Shown one piece after another: positions 46,895-56,001 of a stretch of 64,000 bases of DNA. The DNA comes from Couchioplanes caeruleus. Its GTDB lineage: Bacteria > Actinomycetota > Actinomycetes > Mycobacteriales > Micromonosporaceae. The stretch is from contig NZ_CP092183.1 in the NCBI RefSeq assembly GCF_023499255.1, positions 3,902,501-3,966,500 on the forward strand, given 5' to 3'. How positions within the stretch are numbered: position 1 is the first letter of the stretch; each line of letters opens with the position of its first letter. The notes beneath the pieces are model-generated. The model had not been told where the DNA came from, ran no database searches, and saw nothing but the letters and a program-made list of their open reading frames with translations. The position numbers were made by a program, and so were the translations under genes.

Positions 46895-47491
46895 ATGACC
46901 CACCAGGTGCATGCCTTCGAGCCGCCGGAGCGGTTCGTCGCCGGGACGGTGGGCGAGCCGGGCGACCGGACATTCTTCCTCCAGGCCCGCGGTGGCGGGC
47001 GGGTGGTCAGCGTGGCGCTGGAGAAGGTCCAGGTGTCGCTGCTCGCCGAGAAGCTCGAGGAGCTGCTCACCGAGGCCGGCCGGCGGTTCGGCGTCGAGCT
47101 GCCCGAGACGTCCCCGCTCGCCGTCAACGACAACGAGCCCCTCGACACCCCGGTCGACGAGGAGTTCCGGGTCGGCACGCTCGGCCTCGCCTTCGACGTC
47201 GACACCACCACGGTCGTCATCGAGGCCATCGAGGCGGGCGAGGCCGACGCCGAGGCCGAGCTGGGCGCCGAGGAGGAGGACGACGACGCCGCGGTCGACG
47301 ACGACGAGGACGACGAGCCCGACGACGACCTCGACCGGCTCCGCGTCCGGCTCACCCCCGAGGCGACCCGCGCGTTCATCGACCGCGCCCGCCGCGTGGT
47401 CGCCGCCGGCCGCCCGCCCTGCCCGCTCTGTGGCCAGCCGCTGGACCCGGCCGGCCACCTCTGTCCCCGGCACAACGGCTACCACCGGTGA
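46895..47491 (+). CDS. DUF3090 family protein
   Basis: 198 residues. The N-terminal beta-rich part (FVAGTVGEPGDRTFFLQARG, VSVALEKVQVSLLAEKLEEL) is followed by a very acidic insert with a run of Asp/Glu at about 125-150. The C-terminal knuckle has CPLCGQPLD and GHLCPRHNGY, a likely zinc site. TAGGGT lies seven bases before the ATG (leaderless pattern). Its stop overlaps the next GTG (GTGA). Function unknown, but the neighbourhood with mshC is highly conserved. Confidence 0.9.
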   Translation: MTHQVHAFEPPERFVAGTVGEPGDRTFFLQARGGGRVVSVALEKVQVSLLAEKLEELLTEAGRRFGVELPETSPLAVNDNEPLDTPVDEEFRVGTLGLAFDVDTTTVVIEAIEAGEADAEAELGAEEEDDDAAVDDDEDDEPDDDLDRLRVRLTPEATRAFIDRARRVVAAGRPPCPLCGQPLDPAGHLCPRHNGYHR

Positions 47492-48303
47492 CGACCGAGC
47501 CGGCGCAGGCGCTCGCCGAGGGTGACGCCCTCGAGCTGCTCCACCACGGCACGATGGAGCTCGAGGGCCGGCTCGTCGACGCCTCCAACACCACGCTGCG
47601 CGCGGAGATCACGCTCGACGGGGTGACCCGCCGCTGCGTCTACAAGCCGGTCCGCGGCGAGCGCCCGCTCTGGGACTTCCCCGACGGCACCCTCGCCGGC
47701 CGGGAGGTCTCCGCATTCCTCGTGTCGCAGGCCACCGGCTGGGGCCTCGTACCGCCCACGATCCTGCGGGACGGGCCGCTCGGCCCCGGCGCCTGTCAGC
47801 TGTGGATCGACGAGCCGGAGGACGCCGAGGCGCTGATCGGCTTCGTCCCGGCGTACGACGTGCCCCCGGGCTGGTTCCCGGTCGCCTCGGCGCGCGACGA
47901 GGACGGCGACGCGTACGCGCTGGCCCACGCCGACGACCCCCGCCTGGCCCGGCTCGCCGTGCTCGACGCGGTCATCAACAACGCCGACCGCAAGGGCGGC
48001 CACGTCCTGTACGCCCCCGACGGCCGCATCCACGGCGTCGACCACGGCGTCAGCTTCCACGTCGAGAACAAGCTCCGCACGGTGCTCTGGGGCTGGACCG
48101 GCCGGCAGCTGCCCGGCGAGTGCGTGGAGGTGCTGACCCGGCTCGCCGCCGAGCTCGACGGCGACCTGGGGGAGAAGCTGGAGGAGCACCTGACCGTCTC
48201 CGAGGTGCAGCACGCGCGCCTGCGGGTGCGGCGGCTGCTGCGCGCCGGACGGTTCCCGAAGCCACCGCAGGACTGGCCGGCGGTGCCCTGGCCGCCGGTC
48301 TGA
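47488..48303 (+). CDS. SCO1664-family protein (phosphoinositide-kinase-like)
   Basis: 271 residues. GTG start overlapping the DUF3090 stop. The motifs [20 protein letters not shown] (possible ATP-contact Lys), [16 protein letters not shown] (catalytic-loop-like Asn-Asp-Lys) and GVDHGVSFH (metal Asp) give the layout of a small atypical kinase of the PI3/PI4-kinase group. No substrate is known to me. It lies directly upstream of mshC. Confidence 0.88.
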   Translation: MTTEPAQALAEGDALELLHHGTMELEGRLVDASNTTLRAEITLDGVTRRCVYKPVRGERPLWDFPDGTLAGREVSAFLVSQATGWGLVPPTILRDGPLGPGACQLWIDEPEDAEALIGFVPAYDVPPGWFPVASARDEDGDAYALAHADDPRLARLAVLDAVINNADRKGGHVLYAPDGRIHGVDHGVSFHVENKLRTVLWGWTGRQLPGECVEVLTRLAAELDGDLGEKLEEHLTVSEVQHARLRVRRLLRAGRFPKPPQDWPAVPWPPV

Positions 48304-48382
48304 CCCGGCCTGCCGCGTCTTCTTGAGTCTTTACTCACGCCCCGGGCGAAAGTGTCGGTGGGTCTGGATAGGCTCGGTGACC

Positions 48383-49621
48383 ATGGACGCATGGACCGGG
48401 CACGACGTGCCGACCCTGCCGGGAAGGGCCGCCTTGCCGGCCCTGTACGACACCGCCCGCCGCCGGGTCGCACCGACCAGGCCCGGCACCGCCGCGACCC
48501 TGTACGTCTGCGGCATCACGCCGTACGACGCCACCCACCTCGGGCACGCCGCCACGATGATCACGTTCGACCTGGTGCAGCGTGCCTGGCGCGACGCCGG
48601 CCTGGACGTGCGCTACGTGCAGAACGTCACCGACATCGACGACCCCCTGCTGGAGCGGGCCAACCGCGACGGCGAGGACTGGGTGGTGCTGGCGATGCGC
48701 GAGACCGCCCTGTTCCGTGAGGACATGGAGGCGCTGCGGATGATCCCGCCGGCGCACTACGTGGGCGCGGTGGAGTCGATCCCCGCGATCGCCGGTCACG
48801 TGCGGGAGCTGCTCGCGGACGGGTCGGCGTACACCCTCGAGGACGGCACCGGCGACGTCTACTTCTCGATCGCCGCGGCGCCCTCGTTCGGCTACGAGTC
48901 CGGCCTGACCCGCGACGAGATGCTGGTCCTGTCCGCCGAGCGGGGCGGCGACCCCGGCCGCGAGGGCAAACGCGACCCGCTCGACCCCCTGCTGTGGCGC
49001 GGCGCCCGCGACGGCGAGCCGGCCTGGGAGGGCGGCGACCTCGGCCCCGGACGCCCCGGCTGGCACATCGAGTGCGCGACGATCGCCATCGGCCTGCTCG
49101 GCGACACCATCGACGTCCAGGGCGGCGGCAACGACCTGCTGTACCCGCACCACGAGTGCTCCGCCGCCCACGCCGAGCGCCTCACCGGCCGCGCCCCGTT
49201 CGCCGCCCATTACGTGCACGCCGGCATGATCGGCCTCGACGGCGAGAAGATGTCGAAGTCCAAGGGCAACCTGGTCTTCGTCTCCCGCCTTCGCGGCGAC
49301 GGCGTCGACCCCATGGCGGTCCGCCTCGGCCTGATCGCCGAGCACTACCGCACCGACCGCCAGTGGACCGACGACGTCCTCAAGACCGGCCAGCAGCGCC
49401 TGGCCCGCTGGCGCTCCGCGGCGGCCGCCCCGGCCGGCCCGTCGGGCGAAGGCCTGCTCGCCGCGGTCCGCGAGGCCCTGCACAACGACCTCGACACCCC
49501 GGCGGCGCTCGCCCTGATCGACGCCTGGACGGAGGCGGCCCTGTCCGGCACCGGCGACGACACCGCAGCCCCGGAGCTGATGTCCCGCACGGTGGACGCA
49601 CTGCTCGGCATCCGGCTGTAG
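48383..49621 (+). CDS. mshC: Mycothiol cysteine ligase MshC
   Basis: Joins L-cysteine to glucosaminyl-inositol with ATP, the third step of mycothiol synthesis. 412 residues, a cysteinyl-tRNA-synthetase homologue lacking the anticodon-binding part. It has the zinc-site Cys in [16 protein letters not shown] (Cys43 and the HIGH-like HLGH), [17 protein letters not shown] and the KMSKS loop in [16 protein letters not shown] lies eight bases before the ATG. Its presence argues that the organism makes mycothiol. Confidence 0.95.
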   Translation: MDAWTGHDVPTLPGRAALPALYDTARRRVAPTRPGTAATLYVCGITPYDATHLGHAATMITFDLVQRAWRDAGLDVRYVQNVTDIDDPLLERANRDGEDWVVLAMRETALFREDMEALRMIPPAHYVGAVESIPAIAGHVRELLADGSAYTLEDGTGDVYFSIAAAPSFGYESGLTRDEMLVLSAERGGDPGREGKRDPLDPLLWRGARDGEPAWEGGDLGPGRPGWHIECATIAIGLLGDTIDVQGGGNDLLYPHHECSAAHAERLTGRAPFAAHYVHAGMIGLDGEKMSKSKGNLVFVSRLRGDGVDPMAVRLGLIAEHYRTDRQWTDDVLKTGQQRLARWRSAAAAPAGPSGEGLLAAVREALHNDLDTPAALALIDAWTEAALSGTGDDTAAPELMSRTVDALLGIRL

Positions 49622-49694
49622 GCAGCGCCGCCACGCACGAGGCCGGCAGCCGCGCCCGGCGGACCGGTGCGCTCCGGTTCTCTGGCGGCCCTGC

Positions 49695-49798
49695 CTGCCC
49701 GGTCCGGCTGCCCGGTCCGGCTGCCCGGTCCGGCTGCCCGGTCCGGCTGCCCGGTCCGGCTGCCCGGCCTGGCTGCCCGGTCCGGCGGCCCGGCCCGG
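49695..49798. repeat. 13-bp tandem repeat, about seven copies, intergenic
   Basis: Units of CTGCCCGGTCCGG, five exact in a row (49695-49759), then one variant, one exact and one diverged copy. Part of a 514-bp gap (49622-50135) between mshC and the response-regulator gene with no credible gene. Confidence 0.95.
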
Positions 49799-49948
49799 CG
49801 GGCCGCGGTGGCGGTGACGGTCGGCACCTCGCGGGCCACTTCGGTTGCGGTGGCGAGCCGGGTCTGGCGGTCGCGGTGACGGCCCGGCGGCCCGGCGGCC
49901 CGGCCCTGGCTGCCCGGCCCGGCGGCCCGGCCCCGCGGCCCGGCCCAG

Positions 49949-50053
49949 CGGCCCGGTGGGATCGCGGTGGATGGTCAGTCCGGCGGCCCGGTGGGGTCGC
50001 GGTGGACGGTAGGCCCGGCGGCCCGGTGCGGTCGCGGTGGGTGGCCGTTCCAG
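49949..50053. repeat. 35-bp imperfect tandem repeat, three copies, intergenic
   Basis: Units 49949-49983, 49984-50018 and 50019-50053 share CGGCCCGGTG and TCGCGGTGG, with a partial fourth after them. Same gap as the 13-bp repeat; nothing else is seen there. Confidence 0.85.
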
Positions 50054-50135
50054 CGGCCTGGTGCGCTCGGGCCGGTGGGGGCCCGACGGCGCGCGGCCGG
50101 ACTCGGCGGCCTGGTGTGGTCCGGGCGGGGGTGCG

Positions 50136-50795
50136 CTAGCGACCGGCTCTGACCAGCCCGGACTCGTAGGCGTACACGACCGCCTGCACCCGGTCCCGCA
50201 GCCCCAGCTTCATCAGCACCCGCGCCACGTGCGTCTTCACCGTCGCCTCGCCCACCGCCAGGTCCGCGGCGATCTCCGCGTTGGACATGCCACGGGCCAG
50301 CAGGCGCAGCACGTCGGTCTCGCGGGGAGTGAGCGTGTCCAGTTCGGGTGGCGCCGCGGGGCCGGGCCGGCCCGCGAACGCCGAGATGACCCGGGTCGTC
50401 ACCGCCGGGTCGAGCAGCGCCTCGCCGGCCGCCACCACCCGGACCGCCGTGATCAGGTGCTCGGGCGACGACACCTTCAGCAGGAAGCCGCTCGCCCCCG
50501 CCTGCAGCGCCCGGTACAGGTTCTCGTCGGTGTCGAAGGTCGTCAGCACGATGATCCGCGGCGGGTTCGGGGCGGACAGCAGGGCGCGGGTAGCGGCGAG
50601 GCCGTCCTGGCGGGGCATCGCGATGTCCATCAGCACCACGTCGGGGCGCAGCCGCCGGGTGAGGGTGACCGCCTCCACGCCGTCGCCCGCCTCGCCGACG
50701 ACCCGCAGGTCCGGCTCGGTCTCGATGACCATCCGCAGCCCGGCGCGGACCATCTTCTGGTCGTCCGCGATGACGACGGAGATCTCCCCGCTCAC
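50136..50795 (-). CDS. NarL/LuxR-type response regulator
   Basis: 219 residues. The receiver domain has acidic pocket Asp11-Asp12, phospho-Asp57 in VVLMDIAMP, Thr in VLTTFDTDE and Lys in GFLLKVSS. The C-terminal LuxR-type helix-turn-helix is LTPRETDVLRLLARGMSNAEIA then GEATVKTHVARVL. The ATG overlaps the stop of the histidine kinase gene (ATGA). The pair may control the membrane protein gene divergent from the kinase. Confidence 0.95.
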   Translation of the reverse strand: MSGEISVVIADDQKMVRAGLRMVIETEPDLRVVGEAGDGVEAVTLTRRLRPDVVLMDIAMPRQDGLAATRALLSAPNPPRIIVLTTFDTDENLYRALQAGASGFLLKVSSPEHLITAVRVVAAGEALLDPAVTTRVISAFAGRPGPAAPPELDTLTPRETDVLRLLARGMSNAEIAADLAVGEATVKTHVARVLMKLGLRDRVQAVVYAYESGLVRAGR

Positions 50796-52009
50796 GACCC
50801 CGCCCCGGAGGAAGGCGCCGGCCGAGACCTGTCAGGCGGCGGCGGCCCGGCGGGCGCCGAGGTGGCAACCGCCGGCGGCGAGCCCGTCCCCGGCAGCGCC
50901 GGCAGCCACGCCCGTACCGCGAACCCGCCCTCCGATCGGGGCCCGGCGGCGAACGTACCGCCGAACAGCGCCACCCGTTCGCGCATCCCGATCAGCCCCT
51001 GCCCGTTGCCGGCCGCCGGCGGCGGCACGACCGGGCCGTCGTTCTCGACGGTGAGCCGTACGCCCCCGGCCTCCGCGGCGATCGTCACCGTCGCGGCCGA
51101 CGCGCCGCCGTGCTTCAGCACGTTCGTGAGGGCCTCCTGGATGATCCGGTACGCCGAGAGGTCGGCCGCCGGCGGCAACGTCGTCGGGGTCCCCGTACGG
51201 TCGAGAACGACCTTGAGGCCCGCCTCCCGGACCTGGCCGGCCAGGTCGTCGAGCCGGTCGAGGCCGGCCGGCGGCGCCGTCGGGGCGGCGTCTCCCCGCA
51301 GCAGGCCGAGGGTGCGGCGCAGCTCGCCCACCGCCTCGCGGCCGGCCTCCTCGATGCCCTGCAGGAGGTCCGCGTCGACGGCGAGCCCCGCGTCGAGGCG
51401 CCGCCGGACGGCACCGGCCTGGATGACCATCACCGTCACACTGTGCGCGACCATGTCGTGCAGTTCCCGGGCGATGCGGACACGTTCCTCCATCACCGCC
51501 TCCCGGGCCTGCTGCTCGCGGATCGACGCGCGCACCGCGGCGGTGTCGGCCAGCCGGCGGGCCTGCGCGGCGACCGCGGCGCCCAGCGCGTACGGGGCGG
51601 TCGTGAAGAAGAACGCGGCCATCGGGTCGGTGCGGTCGTTCTCCCAGTACAGCAGCGCGGTGAGCAGGACCAGCGCGGCGCCGGTGGCCGCGCGCAGCCG
51701 GTCGCGGCGGCCGGCCTGCGGGCCCGGGACGAGCTGACCCACCGTGTACGCCGAGATCATCATCGCGACGAGCTGCCACAGCCGGTAGCTGACCGGGGTC
51801 TCGGCGTAGAAGAACGAGCACGCGGCCACGCTGTTCACCGCCATCGCGAGCAGCGGCACGGCGCGCCGGGCGACGACCAGGGCCGTGCACACCGCCAGCG
51901 CGTACGGCCACCAGCGCCCCGGCATCCGGACGACGTACTCCTCGATCAAGGCGAACGCGGCGAACCCGGCGCCGAGCGCGAGGTCGAGCGGGCGTGGCTT
52001 GCGGATCAC
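50792..52009 (-). CDS. Sensor histidine kinase (HisKA_3 type)
   Basis: 405 residues from the GTG at 52009, with TACGGT six bases upstream (leaderless pattern). Four or five N-terminal membrane segments (to about residue 150) with little periplasmic sequence suggest membrane or intramembrane sensing. The phospho-His is His184 in ARELHDMVAHSVTVM. The HATPase domain has EALTNVLKHGGA (N-box) and GQGLIGMRERV. A Pro/Ala-rich tail follows. Signal unknown. Confidence 0.93.
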   Translation of the reverse strand: MIRKPRPLDLALGAGFAAFALIEEYVVRMPGRWWPYALAVCTALVVARRAVPLLAMAVNSVAACSFFYAETPVSYRLWQLVAMMISAYTVGQLVPGPQAGRRDRLRAATGAALVLLTALLYWENDRTDPMAAFFFTTAPYALGAAVAAQARRLADTAAVRASIREQQAREAVMEERVRIARELHDMVAHSVTVMVIQAGAVRRRLDAGLAVDADLLQGIEEAGREAVGELRRTLGLLRGDAAPTAPPAGLDRLDDLAGQVREAGLKVVLDRTGTPTTLPPAADLSAYRIIQEALTNVLKHGGASAATVTIAAEAGGVRLTVENDGPVVPPPAAGNGQGLIGMRERVALFGGTFAAGPRSEGGFAVRAWLPALPGTGSPPAVATSAPAGPPPPDRSRPAPSSGAGS

Positions 52010-52169
52010 TGTTCGACCGTACGGGCCCGGCCCGGCCCGCGAGACCGCCGCGCGGGGGACCGCCCGTCCTCCCCGAGGCGGACCCGGAGTCCCTCGCGGT
52101 ACGGGTTACCGCAGCCCACGCCGTTCGTAGCGTCGGCGGCCGACATCCACGCAACACGAGGAGGCCACG

Positions 52170-53429
52170 ATGTGGCGTAAGGCGGCCGCCGTCGCTCTGG
52201 TGACGGCTCCGATCGCTCTGGCCGTGGCGACCGGGGTGGACCCGGCGCTCGGCACCGGCGAGGTGCACGGCATCTACCGCGCCCACCCGGACGCGACGCA
52301 GTGGCATTCGCTGCTGCTGCACTGGGCCTGGGTGCTGTTCGTGCCGGGGATGCTGGGGCTGCTGGCCCCGATCCGTACGCGCGGCGCCGCGCTCGCCCGG
52401 GTCGCGTGGGTCGCGGTGCTGCTGGGGCTCGCGACGTTCTCGGCGCTGATGGCGATCGACTTCTTCGTGCTGGCGCTGGAGCAGAACCTGCCGGACGCCC
52501 AGGCGGCGGCGGTGACCACCCGGTTCGAGGAGCAGACGCCGACCATGGCCGGGTGGCAGTGGCCGGGGCTCGCGGGCTGGGCGTTGTCGCTGGTGCTCGT
52601 GCCGGTCGCCGCCGCGCGGGGCCGGGTGATCTCGTGGTGGACGGCCGGCGCCGCGTTGCTCGGCACGGTGCTGTACTTCCTGTTCGCGATCTCACCCGTA
52701 CCGGTGAACCTGCTCGGCCCGGTGGTCCTGGTCGGCGCTTACGGCGCGGCCGGGTGGCAGCTGGTCACCCGCCGGCCTGAGGCCGGTGAGCCGGACGTCT
52801 TCGGCGTGTTCCGCCGCCGGCTCTCCACGATCTGCCTGTACGCGGCCCCCGCGGCGTTCGCGCTCGGCATGCTGACCGCGCCGGCCGCCACCACCGAGCG
52901 TCCCGTGGTGCTGCAGCTCAGCGCGTTGCTGCTGCACCTCGGCTGGCTGCTGTTCGTCCCGGCGGTCCTCGGCATCGCCGCGCGCGGGCGCCGGTTCACC
53001 CGGGTGGCGGCCGGGGTGACCGTCGTGGCGTTGCTGCACTTCAGCGCGCTGATGGTCGGTGACACGGCGGACCTGGCGGCCCGGCAGGTGCTCGGCGACG
53101 CCGCGGCCGACCGGGTGGGGGAGACGATGGGCGGCTACCCGCTGCTCGCCTTCGGCTGGGCGCTGCCGGGGATGGCGCTGAGCCTGCTGGGACTGATCGC
53201 GGTGACCGTGGGCGCGGCCGCCGACGGGCTGGCCGGCCGGTGGGTGCCCGCGCTGACCGTCGCCGGGGTGGCCGCGTTCCTCGTGCTGGCCGCCGGACCG
53301 GCCGGCGTGGCCGGTCCGCTGCTGATCGGCGTGGCGTTCGCGCTGCTCGCGCGCGGCCTGCCTGCCCCGGCGGCCCACCAGGACCGCCGGGAGCCGGTGG
53401 ATCAGGCCGCCGCGGTCAGCGCCGGGTAG
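52170..53429 (+). CDS. Multi-pass membrane protein with internal duplication
   Basis: 419 residues, about eleven membrane segments; GAGGAGG before the ATG. Two halves repeat the same pattern: SLLLHWAWVLFVPGMLGLLA with FSALMAIDFF in the first, and ALLLHLGWLLFVPAVLGIAA with FSALMVGDT in the second. So it arose by duplication of a five- or six-helix unit. The conserved His in LLLH could bind a ligand or heme. It is divergent from the histidine kinase and may be its target. Not recognised. Confidence 0.8.
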   Translation: MWRKAAAVALVTAPIALAVATGVDPALGTGEVHGIYRAHPDATQWHSLLLHWAWVLFVPGMLGLLAPIRTRGAALARVAWVAVLLGLATFSALMAIDFFVLALEQNLPDAQAAAVTTRFEEQTPTMAGWQWPGLAGWALSLVLVPVAAARGRVISWWTAGAALLGTVLYFLFAISPVPVNLLGPVVLVGAYGAAGWQLVTRRPEAGEPDVFGVFRRRLSTICLYAAPAAFALGMLTAPAATTERPVVLQLSALLLHLGWLLFVPAVLGIAARGRRFTRVAAGVTVVALLHFSALMVGDTADLAARQVLGDAAADRVGETMGGYPLLAFGWALPGMALSLLGLIAVTVGAAADGLAGRWVPALTVAGVAAFLVLAAGPAGVAGPLLIGVAFALLARGLPAPAAHQDRREPVDQAAAVSAG

Positions 53430-54472
53430 TCGGTGTAGCCGGTGTGGTCGCCGCCGTACGCCTTGCCGTAGTCGGGGGTGTTGAACGGCCCGCCTGCGGC
53501 GAGGCGTTCCGGCAGGTCCGGGTTGGCGAGGAAGAGCGCGCCGTACGAGACCAGGTCCGCCTCGCCGTTCTCGACGAGCTTCAGCGCCTCCGGCCCGGTC
53601 CACGCGCCCGGCGTGTACGGGTTGAGGATCAGCGGCCCGTTCCACCGCTCCCGCAGCTGCGGCGTGAACTCGGTGTCCGGTCCCTCGCCGACGTGCAGGT
53701 ACGCCAGCCCCAGCGGGTTCAGCGCGTCGACCAGGGCCAGGTACGTCTCGCGGTGGCCGTCCTCGACGATGTCGTTGAACGGGTTCGACGGCGAGATCCG
53801 CAGCCCGACGCGGTCCGCGCCGATCGCGCCGGCGACGGCCCGGGCGACCTCGACGACCAGCCGGATGCGGCCCTCGACGGTGCCGCCCCACCCGTCCGTC
53901 CGCACGTTGGCGTTCGTGGACAGGAACTGGTGCAGCAGGTACCCGTTGGCGCCGTGCAGCTCGACGCCGTCGAACCCGGCCTCGATCGCGTTGCGCGCCG
54001 CGTCGGCGAAGTCGGTGATGGTGGCCTGGATCCCGGCCTCGTCGAGCGGCTCCGGGGTCATGAGGTCCTGCGGGCCGTCGGCGGTGAAGACCTGGCCGGC
54101 GGCGGCGACCGGGGAGGCGCTCACCGGGGTGGCGCCGTGCAGGCTCGGGTGCCCGATCCGGCCGGAGTGCATGAGCTGGGCGTAGATCAGGCCGCCGCGC
54201 TCGTGCACCGCCGCGGTGACCGGCTTCCACGCCTCGACCTGGGTGGCGGTGTGCAGGCCGGGGGTGTTCAGGTAGCCCTGTCCCACGGCGGACGGCTGCG
54301 TACCCTCGGTGATGATCAGTCCGGCGCCGGCGCGCTGGCCGTAGTACTCGGCCATGAGCTGCGTGGGGCTGGCGCCCTCGCCGTACGCCCGGCTTCTCGT
54401 CATGGGGGCCATGACCACGCGGTTGCGGGTGGTGTACCGGCCGAGCTGGACCCCGTCGAATGCGGTCGTCAT
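53402..54472 (-). CDS. Old yellow enzyme family FMN-dependent ene-reductase
   Basis: 356 residues from the ATG at 54472 (AGGAG six bases upstream). FMN TIM barrel with VMAPMTRSRA at the start, QLMHSGRIGHP, the His/Asn pair in VELHGANGYLLHQFL, LRISPSNPFND and the late LVSYGALFLANPDLPERL. It should reduce activated C=C bonds of electrophiles with NADPH. It overlaps the 3' end of the opposing membrane protein gene by 28 bases. The double operator at 54481-54516 and the divergent MarR gene suggest induction by a reactive ligand. Confidence 0.93.
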   Translation of the reverse strand: MTTAFDGVQLGRYTTRNRVVMAPMTRSRAYGEGASPTQLMAEYYGQRAGAGLIITEGTQPSAVGQGYLNTPGLHTATQVEAWKPVTAAVHERGGLIYAQLMHSGRIGHPSLHGATPVSASPVAAAGQVFTADGPQDLMTPEPLDEAGIQATITDFADAARNAIEAGFDGVELHGANGYLLHQFLSTNANVRTDGWGGTVEGRIRLVVEVARAVAGAIGADRVGLRISPSNPFNDIVEDGHRETYLALVDALNPLGLAYLHVGEGPDTEFTPQLRERWNGPLILNPYTPGAWTGPEALKLVENGEADLVSYGALFLANPDLPERLAAGGPFNTPDYGKAYGGDHTGYTDYPALTAAA

Positions 54473-54480
54473 CACAAACT

Positions 54481-54516
54481 CCTGTCCTGGACAGCTTTTT
54501 TACTGTCCAGGACAGG
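54481..54516. promoter_or_regulatory. Paired palindromes, probable MarR double operator
   Basis: CTGTCCTGGACAG (54482-54494) and CTGTCCAGGACAG (54503-54515) are each palindromic and lie 21 bp centre to centre, about two helical turns. Together they also form a larger inverted repeat around CTTTTTTA. The left one overlaps the ribosome site of the ene-reductase gene. Confidence 0.75.
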
Positions 54517-54594
54517 AAAGTTCTGGCCCGGCCCGTTTGTTTCCCGGTGCGGCAGTGACGAACACCACTTGCTGACGGAGCTAGGCTGAGCTGC

Positions 54595-55104
54595 ATGAAC
54601 GTCGCTCCGGAGGCGCTGCCCGGCGGGCCGATCAGCCACGCCATCGCGCGGCTCGCCAGGATCCATCAGCTCCTCGCCGGGCGGCTGCTGCGCGAGCTGG
54701 GATTGCATCCCAGCCAGGAACTGCTGCTCATGCGCCTGTGGGAGTCCGGCCCGCAGCGCCAGGCCGACCTCGCCGCGGAGCTCGGCACCGACTCGGCCGG
54801 CACGACCCGCATCGTGCAGCGGCTCGAGGCGGCGGGCTATGTGAACCGCCGGCCCGACCCGAACGACCGCCGGGCGTCGCTGGTGGTGTCCACGCCGGCG
54901 GGCGACGCGCTGCGCACCAGCGTGGAATGCATCTGGGCGCAGCTGGAGGAGCTGACGGTGGGCGACATGAGCCCGTCCGAACAGGAGGTCGCCCTGGCCA
55001 GCCTGCTGCGGCTGGAGGAGAACGTGCTGGCCACCGAGGAGGGGTCGCGGTGCGGGCTGCCGGCGGCCCGGCGGGGCGGCGCCCCCGTTCCTAAGCGAGG
55101 GTGA
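54595..55104 (+). CDS. MarR family transcriptional regulator
   Basis: 169 residues with the winged helix core ELLLMRLWESGPQRQADLAAELGT then TRIVQRLEAAGYVNRRPDPNDRRASLV, the DxRxx wing typical of MarR. TAGGCT lies seven bases before the ATG. The tail includes a single Cys (GSRCGLP). It is divergent from the ene-reductase and probably represses it through the paired palindromes. The last 14 bases overlap the opposing GntR gene. Confidence 0.92.
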   Translation: MNVAPEALPGGPISHAIARLARIHQLLAGRLLRELGLHPSQELLLMRLWESGPQRQADLAAELGTDSAGTTRIVQRLEAAGYVNRRPDPNDRRASLVVSTPAGDALRTSVECIWAQLEELTVGDMSPSEQEVALASLLRLEENVLATEEGSRCGLPAARRGGAPVPKRG

Positions 55105-55882
55105 GACCCGGATCCGGATCGGGGTCCGGGGTGGGCGCGGGAATGCGGTATTCCTCCGTCAGCGTCGTCATCGGTCCCGGCCACGTCGCCTGCGCCACTT
55201 CGATCGGCTTACGGGTTTCGTCGAAGGCCACGTGCAGCAGGTGCAGCACCGGCGTGTCCGGGCGGATCTGCAGGATCTCCGCCTCCTCGCGGCTCGGCTG
55301 CCGGGCGCTGATCGTGTCCGTCGCCGAGGTGTAGCGCCGCCCGATCGCCTCCTCCGCCTCCTGGTAGAGCGGGCGCCCGAAGGCCTCGGCGCGCTCCAGG
55401 GACGTGCCGGTCGCGTCGGTCACCCGGAACCACGACGCGCCCACCTCCACGGTCGCGTCGTCGGCGCGGACCACGTGCCGGCGGACCAGCATCTCCGTGC
55501 CGTCGCGGACCCCGAACGCGTCCGCCACCTCGGGGGGCGCGGCGTCACGGCCCACGGCGGTCAGCTGCTGGCGGTAGCGGGCGGCCAGGTCGGCGTGGTA
55601 GCCGCGGTGCACGCCGTACCGGCCGCGGGAGAGGCGGTTGAGCCGGCGGCGGGTGCCGCGCACGTACGTGCCGGAGCCGGGCTTGGTGATGAGGATGCCC
55701 TCGACGCGCAGCTGGTCGACCGTACGCTGCACGGTCTGCTTGGCGACGCCGAACATCTCGGCCATCGCGGGGATCGACGGCAGCCGCTCACCGGGCTGCC
55801 AGTCGCCGCGCCGGATGCGTTCCTTCAGCTGCGCGGCGATCTGCCGGTGCGGGAACTCGGCGGCGCCGGGGTTGATCGTCAT
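55091..55882 (-). CDS. GntR family regulator (HutC/UTRA type)
   Basis: 263 residues from the ATG at 55882 with GGAGG upstream. N-terminal GntR winged helix: IAAQLKERIRRGDWQPGERLPSI, GVAKQTVQRTVDQLRVEGI and PGSGTYV. The C-terminal UTRA ligand-binding domain includes VRRHVVRADDATVEVGASWF and PDTPVLHLLHVAFDETRKPIEV. A CCTAGG-TT-CCTAGG sequence lies 17 bases upstream and could be its own operator. Ligand unknown. Confidence 0.9.
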   Translation of the reverse strand: MTINPGAAEFPHRQIAAQLKERIRRGDWQPGERLPSIPAMAEMFGVAKQTVQRTVDQLRVEGILITKPGSGTYVRGTRRRLNRLSRGRYGVHRGYHADLAARYRQQLTAVGRDAAPPEVADAFGVRDGTEMLVRRHVVRADDATVEVGASWFRVTDATGTSLERAEAFGRPLYQEAEEAIGRRYTSATDTISARQPSREEAEILQIRPDTPVLHLLHVAFDETRKPIEVAQATWPGPMTTLTEEYRIPAPTPDPDPDPGLTLA

Positions 55883-55898
55883 GCTCCGACCTCCAGAC

Positions 55899-55912
55899 CC
55901 TAGGTTCCTAGG
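55899..55912. promoter_or_regulatory. CCTAGG-TT-CCTAGG, possible GntR operator
   Basis: Two CCTAGG palindromes two bases apart, upstream of the GntR gene. CTAG is generally scarce in GC-rich genomes, so two copies side by side stand out. Confidence 0.4.
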
Positions 55913-56001
55913 ATGCCTTACGGGCTGTGCGCCGTGCCGCAGCGACACGCCATCGGACCTGGGGGACTCGTCGGCGGAGTGGACCTCTAAGCTGTGCGGC
56001 C

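Noticed and set aside
49600..50139. Reading the mshC-downstream region as coding (open frames on both strands)
   Set aside because: Frames are open only because of CCCGG-type repeats without stops; no start with ribosome site and no family pattern.
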